6,147 nt of DNA from Actinomycetota bacterium (GCA_019348335.1 JAHWJR010000078.1:1936-8082), one strand, 5' to 3'; shown: positions 1-5,438, counted from the first letter of the stretch. Notes: generated by a model not told the origin, from the letters alone. Numbers and translations: made by a program.

Positions 1-1
1 G

Positions 2-40
2 CTGCGGGGCGAGGACCGCTCGACCATGGTCTGCGGCTAG
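2..40 (+). CDS. 3' end of an unidentified protein gene (partial)
   Basis: Only the last 12 codons and a TAG stop lie in the window, reading LRGEDRSTMVCG. All 12 third codon positions are G or C in this frame, while the other two forward frames have mixed third positions, so this frame is very probably the coding one in such a GC-rich genome. A stem-loop begins 8 nt after the stop, and the next gene is convergent, which fits the end of a transcription unit. Twelve residues are too few to name the family; I do not recognise it. Confidence 0.5.
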   Translation: MRGEDRSTMVCG

Positions 41-47
41 TCCCGCT

Positions 48-74
48 GCCCGCCAGGGTTCGCCGCCGGCGGGC
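48..74 (+). terminator. Possible terminator hairpin for the left-edge gene
   Basis: Positions 48-54 (GCCCGCC) pair perfectly with 68-74 (GGCGGGC) around a 13-nt loop, starting 8 nt after the TAG at 40. No T tract follows, so an intrinsic terminator of the classical kind is not shown. Seven-base G+C inverted repeats also arise by chance in this base composition. Confidence 0.3.
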
Positions 75-87
75 CACAACGCCCAAA

Positions 88-151
88 GCCCCGTTCTTTG
101 TCGGCTCAGCCACCGTCACGGTGGATCATCCGACAAAGAACGAAGCGGGGC
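88..151 (-). terminator. Long nested inverted repeat downstream of the DUF2342 gene
   Basis: Positions 92-104 (CGTTCTTTGTCGG) are the perfect reverse complement of 130-142. The stem continues with 88-91 against 148-151 after a 5-nt bulge (143-147). Inside the loop is a second hairpin: 110-115 (CCACCG) pairs with 119-124 (CGGTGG) around TCA, separated from the outer stem by 5-nt unpaired segments on both sides. It begins 7 nt after the minus-strand stop at 159-161. On that strand the stem ends in GGGGC followed by TTTGGGC, so the T tract is short. It most likely ends the leftward transcript and may serve both convergent genes. The arms are AT-rich compared with their surroundings. Confidence 0.6.
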
Positions 152-158
152 CGGCGAG

Positions 159-1346
159 TCAGTCGGGCAGGTCGATGCGGGCCAGCCACAGGCCGGGGGC
201 GTCGACCTCGGCCGGCGTGGGCAGCTCCCGCTCGGAGTGCCACAGTCGGCCCAGGGCGTCGGTACCGGCCCGCTCCAGCACTCCCTCGACGAAGGCGGCG
301 CCCCGCTCGTACTGCTCACGGCCCAGCTCGAGGCCGAAGAGGTGCTCGACGAAGCGGTCGGCGGCGCCGGCCTCGACCCGCCGGCGGTGCAGGGCCTCGG
401 TGAGCATGCCGTACGAGCCGATGAGCGTGGTCCCCACCGTGTCCATGACGTGGTCGACGTAGCCCACCACCACCGCCGCCAGCGCCTCGAGGCGGGGGAG
501 CATGGCCCGTTGCTCGGGCGACTGGATGGCGCCGAGGAGGGCGGAGGGATCGCCCAGCGCCTGCTGGAGCCCCTGGAGGTCGGACGGGTCGACGTTGCCG
601 AGGCTCGCCTCCAGCGCCCCCGCGTCGGGGCGGAAGGCGGACACGTAGTCGAGCACCAGGCTCTCCATCCGCCGGCGGACGTGGGGCCGGCCCAGCACGG
701 CGTGGGTGGCCATCTCGGACAGGCAGATCCACAGGCGCAGGTCGTCGGGCGGCAGGCTCCACTCCTCGCCCAGCTCGTCGAGGTTGGCCGCCACGATGGT
801 GAGCTCGTCGGACCGGGGGCGGGGCAGCGGCAGGTCGTACTGACCGAGCGAGCGCCGGGCCAGGTGGCCCACCATGGCGCCGGACTGCATGCCCAGCATC
901 ATCGGGCCGATCATGGAGAAGATGCCGCCGAGGAGCTGGCTGGTGGGGTCGCCGGACAGGTCGTCGTTCTCGTTGCCCGGGGCGGCGCCGGCGGCCGACA
1001 ACGACGACGAGAGCCGCTCGAGGAAGGGCCGGTAGGCGTCGAGCGTCCTGCGGGCCCACTCCGTGCGGGTGACGGGCACCACGGTCACCACCGCCCCCGT
1101 GGTCGAGGTGGGCAGGCCGGTGACGTCGGCCACCCGCAGGTCGGCCACCCGCGACAGCTGCTCGAGCTGGATCCGCTCGCCAGGGTCGGGATTGGCCTCG
1201 CTGGCGCCGCCGGTCGCCACCTGCTGGGCGAACTGCCGGGCGGCGTCCCAACTCAGCGGGCCCTGGGACTGGAGCATGCGGGCGAGGTCGCCCAGGAAGG
1301 GAAGTCCTTCGAAAGGATTGTCCCCGGTTGGACCACCGTCGCCCAT
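159..1346 (-). CDS. DUF2342 / zincin-like metallopeptidase family protein
   Basis: A 395-residue protein of the DUF2342 (Zincin_2) family, common in actinobacteria, often annotated as a zinc-dependent metalloprotease or F420-associated hydrolase; its true activity is poorly known. Family landmarks seen are the N-terminal NPFEGLPFLGDLARMLQ block followed by LSWDAARQFA (residues 11-40), SLGQYDLPLPRP (166-177), the RLEALAAVVVGYVDHVMD segment (285-302), and the C-terminal FGLELGREQYERGAAF to LWHSERELPTPAEVDAP region (337-384). Residues 135-160 are hydrophobic and Met/Gly-rich. At the expected zinc helix the sequence is CLSEMATHAVL (208-218): the first His is Ser210, and Glu211 and His215 have three residues between them, so no HExxH is present. 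It therefore may be catalytically inactive or work differently. The ATG at 1346 has a -10-like box 6 nt upstream and no Shine-Dalgarno. It is transcribed away from the SDR gene. Confidence 0.9.
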   Translation of the reverse strand: MGDGGPTGDNPFEGLPFLGDLARMLQSQGPLSWDAARQFAQQVATGGASEANPDPGERIQLEQLSRVADLRVADVTGLPTSTTGAVVTVVPVTRTEWARRTLDAYRPFLERLSSSLSAAGAAPGNENDDLSGDPTSQLLGGIFSMIGPMMLGMQSGAMVGHLARRSLGQYDLPLPRPRSDELTIVAANLDELGEEWSLPPDDLRLWICLSEMATHAVLGRPHVRRRMESLVLDYVSAFRPDAGALEASLGNVDPSDLQGLQQALGDPSALLGAIQSPEQRAMLPRLEALAAVVVGYVDHVMDTVGTTLIGSYGMLTEALHRRRVEAGAADRFVEHLFGLELGREQYERGAAFVEGVLERAGTDALGRLWHSERELPTPAEVDAPGLWLARIDLPD

Positions 1347-1352
1347 CCGGGC

Positions 1353-1358
1353 ATCGTA
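1353..1358 (-). promoter_or_regulatory. Candidate -10 box (TACGAT) of the DUF2342 gene, leaderless position
   Basis: On the minus strand TACGAT fits the actinobacterial TAnnnT -10 pattern and lies exactly 6 nt before the ATG at 1346-1344. That would place transcription start on the A of the start codon. No purine-rich ribosome binding site lies in those 6 nt. No convincing -35 is visible 16-18 nt upstream. Confidence 0.5.
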
Positions 1359-1390
1359 GGCCCATGTCGGATCCTTCCCACCACGGTGCC

Positions 1391-1399
1391 GAGGCGGAG
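1391..1399 (+). promoter_or_regulatory. Ribosome binding site favouring the GTG start at 1403
   Basis: GAGGCGGAG precedes GTG 1403. Its GAGG (1391-1394) is 8 nt from the start codon, and its GGAG (1396-1399) is 3 nt away. The alternative in-frame ATG at 1364 has no comparable purine stretch before it and would leave only 17 bp between the two divergent start codons. Confidence 0.5.
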
Positions 1400-1402
1400 C
1401 GA

Positions 1403-2410
1403 GTGAAGGTTGTCGTGGTCGGGCTCGACGGCCCGCTGCGCCACCAGGTGACGGCCCTGCTGGAGGACTCGCCGACGGTGGAGCGCGTCACGGTGCTCGA
1501 CCCGCCGGGTTCCTCGACCGACCTGGAGGCGAGCCTGGCCGGTGTCACCACCCTCGTCGACCTGGCCCGCCGGCCCCGCCCCGAGCCCGGCGCCGACCTG
1601 GTGCCGTCCATCGCCGAGCACTCCGGCGCCCTGGTCGAGGCGGCCGCCGGCGCCGGCGTCGACCACGTCGTGGTGGTCTCCAGCGCCGCCGTCTACGGCG
1701 CCCGGCCGGAGAACCCGGTGCCGCTCACCGAGGAGGCGGCGCTGCACCCCAACCCGGGGGCTGGCTACGCGGTGGAGAAGGCGGAGATCGAGCGACGCTG
1801 GGCGGCGTGGGCCCACGACACCGAGGGCGCCCGCCTGGCCGTGTTGCGCCCGGCGCTGGTCGTGGGGGAGCACGAGGAGCGCTGGCTGGCGGTGGCCCTG
1901 CGCGCGGCCAGCTGGCTGGCCACCGTCGAGGGTGACGCCCCGGCGCAGTTCCTCCACGTCGACGACCTGGCCGCCGCCGTGGCCCTGGCCGTGGAGCGCC
2001 GGCTCGACGGCTCCTACAACGTGGCGCCGGCCGGCTGGCTGGCGCCGGGCGAGGTACGGGCCCTCACCGGGGCACTGCCCCGACTGCCCGTTCCCCGCCG
2101 GCTGGCCACCTCGGTGACCCGCTGGAGCTGGCACCGGGGGCTGGGCTCGCTGCCCCCGGATCTCATCGCCTACGGGGCCCAGCCGTGGGTGGTCGCCGGC
2201 GACCGCCTGCGGGCCGAGGGCTGGGAGGCCCGCCACTCCAACGCCGAGGCCCTGGTCGAGGCCTACGAGGGGATGCCGTGGACCCGACTCAGCCCCAAGC
2301 GGCGCCAGGAGCTGGCGCTCGGCACCGCCACCGTCGCGGTGGTGGGCGGCCCGCTGGCCCTGGCGGCGTTCGCCCGCCGGTGGTGGCGCCGGCGCCAGAC
2401 CGGCGGTTGA
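1403..2410 (+). CDS. Atypical SDR / NAD(P)-dependent epimerase-like protein with C-terminal membrane anchor
   Basis: A 335-residue Rossmann-fold protein of the extended/atypical short-chain dehydrogenase family; the substrate is unknown. It opens with a beta strand and nucleotide loop, KVVVVGLDGPLR (residues 2-13), in which the third glycine of the usual GxxGxxG is Arg13. It keeps VSSAAVYG (92-99), the YxxxK pair Tyr122 and Lys126 in GYAVEKAEIE, LRPALVVG (148-155), the FLHVDDLAAAV segment (183-193) and a SYNVAP strand (204-209). After about 300 residues comes a hydrophobic stretch (about 305-324) followed by RRWWRRR, which looks like a membrane anchor with a positive tail. I chose GTG 1403 because of the purine-rich site before it and because the fold begins there; ATG 1364 would add 13 polar residues. 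It is divergent from the DUF2342 gene and convergent with htrA. NAD(P) binding is inferred, not shown. Confidence 0.85.
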   Translation: MKVVVVGLDGPLRHQVTALLEDSPTVERVTVLDPPGSSTDLEASLAGVTTLVDLARRPRPEPGADLVPSIAEHSGALVEAAAGAGVDHVVVVSSAAVYGARPENPVPLTEEAALHPNPGAGYAVEKAEIERRWAAWAHDTEGARLAVLRPALVVGEHEERWLAVALRAASWLATVEGDAPAQFLHVDDLAAAVALAVERRLDGSYNVAPAGWLAPGEVRALTGALPRLPVPRRLATSVTRWSWHRGLGSLPPDLIAYGAQPWVVAGDRLRAEGWEARHSNAEALVEAYEGMPWTRLSPKRRQELALGTATVAVVGGPLALAAFARRWWRRRQTGG

Positions 2411-2429
2411 GCGCCGCCGGCCCGCGGCG
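2400..2429. terminator. Overlapping hairpins at the SDR/htrA convergent junction
   Basis: The gap between the two stop codons is only 19 bp (2411-2429). Positions 2400-2406 (CCGGCGG) pair with 2414-2420 (CCGCCGG) around a 7-nt loop that includes the SDR stop. Alternatively 2412-2417 (CGCCGC) pair with 2424-2429 (GCGGCG). The two structures exclude each other. There is no T tract on either strand, so a role as a two-way terminator is only a possibility. Confidence 0.3.
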
Positions 2430-3674
2430 TCATTCCCCAGGGGGCGGCCGGGTTCCCAGCTCGACGGAGACGGTGAGGCGCTCGCCGTCCCGCAGCACCT
2501 CCAGGTCGACCACCTCACCGGGGTCGAGCTCGCGCAGGGCGATCACCAACGCCGACATCGACGGCACCGTCTGCCCCGACAGGCCCACGATCACGTCGCC
2601 GGCGGCCAACCCCGCCGCTGCCGCCGGACCACCCTCGACCACGCTCTCGACCACGGCCCCGCCGTCCACACCGGCGTCGCCCGCCGAGCGGTTGTCGAGG
2701 TCCCGTCCCTCGATGCCCAGCCACACGTGGGTGGCTTGGCCGGTGGCCATGATGTCCTCGGCCACGGCCCGGGCGATGTCGATGGGGGTGGCGAAGCCGA
2801 ACCCGTCGGCGCCTTCCTGGGACAGGGCGATGGCGGTGGTGATGCCGATGACGCTTCCGGAGCGGTCGAGCAGCGCCCCTCCGGAGGACCCGGGAGCGAT
2901 GGCGGCATCGGTCTGGATCATGTCGAGCAGGGGCGGGCCGTCGCGGCTGGGGACCCGCCGGCCGAGGGCGCTCACCACCCCGGTGGTCACCGAGGCGCCG
3001 CCGATGAGGCCGAGGGGCGAGCCGATGGCGACGGTCGACTGACCCACCCGTAGGTCGGCCGCCGAGCCCAGCGCGGCGACGGCGAAGGGGCCCTCGGCCT
3101 CGATGGCCACCACGGCGATGTCGGTGAGCGTGTCGGAGCCGACGAGGCGACCCCGGTGCTCGCTGCCGTCGGCCAGCACCACGTCGATGGACTGGGCACC
3201 CTCGACCACGTGGGCGTTGGTGAGGACGTGTCCGTCCTCGGTGAACACCACTCCCGACCCGGTGCTGCGTTGCGGGCCCGACACCTCGACGCGGGCGATG
3301 GCCGGGCCCACCGTCTCGGCGATCGTCACCACGCCGTCGCCGGCGTCAGCTCCTGCCGCCGCCGCCGGCGGTACCGACCTGGGCACCACCACGCCGGCGC
3401 TCGTCCCTCGGTCGTGGAGGGCTCCCGTGGACGCCACCACCCCGAGGGTGAGCGCCGCGCCCACCAGTCCCGACACCAGGGCGACCGGCCACGGGTTGGT
3501 GCTCGGGCGCTCGGCGGTCCTGGGGTGCAACGGCGCGGGGCCGGTGCGCTCGATCTCCGAGGGGTGGCGCCACAAGCGGTCGTCGGGCGGCGGCGGCGCC
3601 CGGAAGCCGGCGAGCTCGTCGGTCTCGCCGCTGCCGTCGCCGTTGCGGTCGCCGTCGGCGTCGTCCCGCTCCAT
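2430..3674 (-). CDS. Membrane-anchored HtrA/DegP-like serine protease (S1C) with one PDZ domain
   Basis: A 414-residue trypsin-like protease with HtrA layout. Residues 1-60 form a hydrophilic cytoplasmic tail rich in Asp, Gly and Pro, containing RLWRHPSE (33-40). A single membrane helix spans about 63-82, and a Pro/Ala linker follows. The protease domain runs about 115-312 with the triad His155 (LTNAHVV), Asp185 (TLTDIAVV) and Ser264 (PGSSGGAL); the residue before the catalytic Ser is Ser rather than the usual Asn. One PDZ domain follows (about 317-405: WLGIEG, GGPAAAAGLAAGDVIVGL). All three catalytic residues are present, so it should be active outside the membrane, cutting misfolded or signalling proteins. 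ATG 3674 is chosen because in-frame upstream ATGs give low-complexity sequence that runs into moaE. It has no Shine-Dalgarno; a TAGTCT box lies 8 nt upstream. Actinobacteria carry several such proteases, so I give no specific gene name. Confidence 0.93.
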   Translation of the reverse strand: MERDDADGDRNGDGSGETDELAGFRAPPPPDDRLWRHPSEIERTGPAPLHPRTAERPSTNPWPVALVSGLVGAALTLGVVASTGALHDRGTSAGVVVPRSVPPAAAAGADAGDGVVTIAETVGPAIARVEVSGPQRSTGSGVVFTEDGHVLTNAHVVEGAQSIDVVLADGSEHRGRLVGSDTLTDIAVVAIEAEGPFAVAALGSAADLRVGQSTVAIGSPLGLIGGASVTTGVVSALGRRVPSRDGPPLLDMIQTDAAIAPGSSGGALLDRSGSVIGITTAIALSQEGADGFGFATPIDIARAVAEDIMATGQATHVWLGIEGRDLDNRSAGDAGVDGGAVVESVVEGGPAAAAGLAAGDVIVGLSGQTVPSMSALVIALRELDPGEVVDLEVLRDGERLTVSVELGTRPPPGE

Positions 3675-3682
3675 GGGCGGCG

Positions 3683-3688
3683 AGACTA
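3683..3688 (-). promoter_or_regulatory. Candidate -10 box (TAGTCT) of the htrA-like gene
   Basis: On the minus strand TAGTCT fits TAnnnT and lies 8 nt before the ATG at 3674-3672. The intervening bases (CGCCGCCC) contain no ribosome binding site, which suggests a leaderless or nearly leaderless transcript. No clear -35 is visible in the GC-rich sequence upstream. Confidence 0.4.
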
Positions 3689-3764
3689 CGTCCGCCGGGC
3701 CCCGGGACGGCCGCGGGGCGGGCCATGACCTGCGTGAGCAGGAACAACCCTTGACCCGGGGCAA

Positions 3765-3770
3765 TACCAT
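3765..3770 (+). promoter_or_regulatory. Candidate -10 box (TACCAT) for the moaE operon
   Basis: TACCAT fits TAnnnT and is followed by 7 nt and then the ATG at 3778, the second in-frame Met of moaE. It overlaps the first ATG (3769), so if this box is used, the first ATG would not be in the transcript. No good -35 is seen at the normal spacing; the TTGACC at 3751-3756 is too close (8 nt). A GGAAC at 3741-3745 resembles an ECF-sigma -35, but nothing matching its -10 stands out. Confidence 0.4.
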
Positions 3771-4251
3771 GGACCCGATGCGTCCTCTCGGCGACGACAC
3801 GTGGGTCGCCCTGTCGCCGCAACCGCTGCCGCTGGCGACGGTGGCCGACTGGGCGGTACTCCCGCGCTGCGGCGCCCTCGTGGTCTTCACCGGAACGGTG
3901 CGCGACCACGCCGAGGGGCGTCCGGGGGTCTCGACCCTCGAGTACGAGGCCTACACCGGGCAGGTCGAGCCTCGGCTGGCGGGCATCGCCGACGAGGCCC
4001 GGCGGCGGTGGCCCGACCTCGGTCGGATCGCCCTGCTCCATCGCACGGGCCTGCTCGAGGTGGGGGAGGCCTCGGTGGCCGTGGCCGTCAGCGCTCCCCA
4101 CCGGGCCGAGGCCTTCGCCGCCGCCCGCTTCTGCATCGACACCGTCAAGGTCAGCGTCCCCATCTGGAAGCGCGAGACCTGGGCGGGCGGCCAGGACTGG
4201 ACCGGCGGCGCCGACGTGGGCGTCGTCGGCAGCGAGGAGGCGGTGTCATGA
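3769..4251 (+). CDS. moaE: Molybdopterin synthase catalytic (large) subunit MoaE
   Basis: MoaE joins with thiocarboxylated MoaD to put two sulfurs into cyclic pyranopterin monophosphate, giving molybdopterin for the molybdenum cofactor in the cytoplasm. The 160-residue protein has the family length and landmarks: ALVVFTGTVRD (36-46, Arg45 matching E. coli Arg39), LEYEAY (57-62), HRTGLLEVGEASVAVAVSAPHR (91-112, His111-Arg112 matching His103-Arg104) and KVSVPIWKRE (127-136), where Lys127 and Lys134 match the catalytic Lys119 and Lys126. The start may be ATG 3769 or ATG 3778 (157 residues); a TAnnnT box 7 nt before 3778 favours the latter if the mRNA is leaderless. The stop overlaps the next start (ATGA). 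No moaD or other Moa gene is in the window, so its partner must be encoded elsewhere. Confidence 0.95.
   Translation: MDPMRPLGDDTWVALSPQPLPLATVADWAVLPRCGALVVFTGTVRDHAEGRPGVSTLEYEAYTGQVEPRLAGIADEARRRWPDLGRIALLHRTGLLEVGEASVAVAVSAPHRAEAFAAARFCIDTVKVSVPIWKRETWAGGQDWTGGADVGVVGSEEAVS
4234..4240 (+). promoter_or_regulatory. Strong ribosome binding site inside the moaE end for the small membrane gene
   Basis: GAGGAGG lies 7 nt before ATG 4248, within the last codons of moaE. It is the best Shine-Dalgarno in the window and is good evidence that the short gene at 4248 is really translated. Confidence 0.8.
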
Positions 4252-4436
4252 GCGGGCTCATCTTCCTCGTCGTCGCCCTGCTGCTGAGCGTGGTCGGCTC
4301 CGTGGCGCTGTGGTTGCGCCACCGTGAGCCCACCTCGGTCGAGCGCAGCGTCGACGACTTCAGCCGCGAGATGCACGCGCTGGCGCCCCCGCACCGTCCC
4401 GGCACCGAGCGTCCTCCTCCCGAGCGACGGGCGTAG
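4248..4436 (+). CDS. Small single-pass membrane protein, function unknown
   Basis: A 62-residue protein with an N-terminal hydrophobic helix (about residues 4-23, LIFLVVALLLSVVGSVALWL), then basic residues (RHRE) and a charged, Pro/Arg-rich tail containing SVERSVDDFSREMHAL (30-45) and ending in PPPERRA. The Arg/His after the helix suggests the tail is cytoplasmic. The start overlaps the moaE stop by 4 nt (ATGA) and has a strong Shine-Dalgarno, so it is likely translationally coupled to moaE; the mreB-like gene starts 6 nt after its stop. I recognise no family. Its place before an MreB-type actin allows the idea that the tail acts as a membrane adaptor, but nothing in the sequence proves it. 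Confidence 0.82.
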   Translation: MSGLIFLVVALLLSVVGSVALWLRHREPTSVERSVDDFSREMHALAPPHRPGTERPPPERRA

Positions 4437-4442
4437 GGCCCG

Positions 4443-5435
4443 GTGGCCCGCGATCTCGCCATCGACCTGGGCACGGCCAACACCCTCGTCTACGCCCGGG
4501 GCCGGGGCATCGTTCTGAACGAGCCCTCGGTCATCGCCCTCAACACCAAGACCGGCGAGGTGCTGGCCATGGGGCACGAGGCGTGGCAGATGATCGGTCG
4601 CACCCCTGGCTACATCCAGGCCGTGCGGCCACTGCGCAAGGGCGCCATCACCGACTTCGAGGTGACCCAGCGCATGATCCGCCTGCTGTTGAACCGGGCG
4701 GGGGTCAGCCGCCTCAACCGCCCCCGGGTGGTCATCTGCGTGCCCTCGGCCATCACCGAGGTCGAGCGCCGGGCCGTCACCGAGGCCGCCCGGCGGGCGG
4801 GAGCGGCCGACGCCCAGCTCATCGGCCAGCCCATGGCCGCCGCCATCGGTGCCGGCCTGCCCATCAACGAACCGTTCGGCAACATGGTGGTCGACGTGGG
4901 CGGCGGGACCTCGGAGACGGCGGTGATCTCCCTCGGGGGGATCGTGGCCCTGCGAGCCATCCGGCTCGGCTCGTTCGACATCGACCACTCCATCCAGGCC
5001 TACATCAAGCGGGAGTACGGCATCGCCGTGGGCGAGCGCACCGCCGAGGACATCAAGGTGGCCATCGGCTCGGCGTGGCCGAGCCCCGACGAGGTGAAGG
5101 CCGAGGTCCGGGGCCGCGACCTCATGAGCGGGCTGCCCAAGACGGTGATCCTCTCGCCCGGCGAGGTGCGGGCGGCCATCGAAGACCAGATGAGCTCGCT
5201 GTGCGACTCGGTGGTGTCGTGCCTGGGCCAGGCCCCGCCCGAGCTGGCCCAGGACCTGATCCACCACGGCATCCACCTGGTGGGTGGCGGGGGGATGCTC
5301 CGAGGGCTCAACCAGCGCCTCGCCGAGGAGACCAACGTGCCCGTCCGGTTGGTCGATGCCCCGCTCGAGTGCGTGGTGCTGGGCGCCGGCCGGTGCATCG
5401 AGGCCTACGACGACCTGAAGACCATGTTCATGTGA
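4443..5435 (+). CDS. mreB: MreB-type bacterial actin with altered catalytic position
   Basis: A 330-residue actin-fold protein of the MreB family, which forms membrane-bound filaments that guide cell-wall synthesis in rods. The ATP site motifs are present: phosphate 1 LAIDLGTANTLVY (5-17), phosphate 2 VVDVGGGTSETAVISLGG (149-166, Asp151 and Thr156) and adenosine loop HLVGGGGMLRGL (278-289). RPRVVICVPSAITEVERRAV (93-112) is also typical. The LIEEPMAAAIGAGLP block reads LIGQPMAAAIGAGLP (126-140), so the Glu thought to activate the hydrolytic water is Gln129. The N terminus starts directly at the first strand, without an amphipathic helix. GTG 4443 is the only start compatible with the full N-terminal motif; its ribosome site is weak (AGGG), and it lies 6 nt after the preceding stop, suggesting coupling. 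No mreC or mreD follows, so it could be a specialised paralogue rather than the main MreB. Confidence 0.93.
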   Translation: MARDLAIDLGTANTLVYARGRGIVLNEPSVIALNTKTGEVLAMGHEAWQMIGRTPGYIQAVRPLRKGAITDFEVTQRMIRLLLNRAGVSRLNRPRVVICVPSAITEVERRAVTEAARRAGAADAQLIGQPMAAAIGAGLPINEPFGNMVVDVGGGTSETAVISLGGIVALRAIRLGSFDIDHSIQAYIKREYGIAVGERTAEDIKVAIGSAWPSPDEVKAEVRGRDLMSGLPKTVILSPGEVRAAIEDQMSSLCDSVVSCLGQAPPELAQDLIHHGIHLVGGGGMLRGLNQRLAEETNVPVRLVDAPLECVVLGAGRCIEAYDDLKTMFM

Positions 5436-5438
5436 CGT

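Noticed and set aside
237..1406. 389-residue + strand open frame antisense to the DUF2342 gene
   Set aside because: It is Gly/His/Arg-rich with no recognisable domain, and the opposite strand has clear family motifs. Long antisense frames are expected at this GC content.
316..1611. 431-residue minus strand open frame in another frame of the DUF2342 gene
   Set aside because: Arg/Pro/Ala-rich frameshifted reading of the real gene; no family landmarks.
1253..2518. 421-residue minus strand open frame opposite the SDR gene
   Set aside because: Low-complexity Gly/Arg/Gln/His sequence with no domain; the + strand frame has clear Rossmann and YxxxK motifs.
3751..3756. TTGACC as a -35 box for moaE
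   Set aside because: It lies only 8 nt from the TACCAT box, and no -10-like hexamer is present 16-18 nt downstream of it.
3103..3768. Upstream extension of the moaE frame
   Set aside because: This is antisense to the htrA protease domain and is Ser/Thr/Pro/Arg-rich without motifs; MoaE homology begins only after 3769.
3675..3890. 72-residue N-terminal extension of the HtrA-like protein
   Set aside because: The extension is low-complexity, overlaps the start of moaE on the other strand and would bury both promoters. ATG 3674 gives a normal type II membrane protein.
3951..5276. 441-residue minus strand open frame across moaE, the small gene and mreB
   Set aside because: It is a composition shadow: rich in His, Gly, Arg and Asp, no motif, and it crosses three well-supported genes on the other strand.
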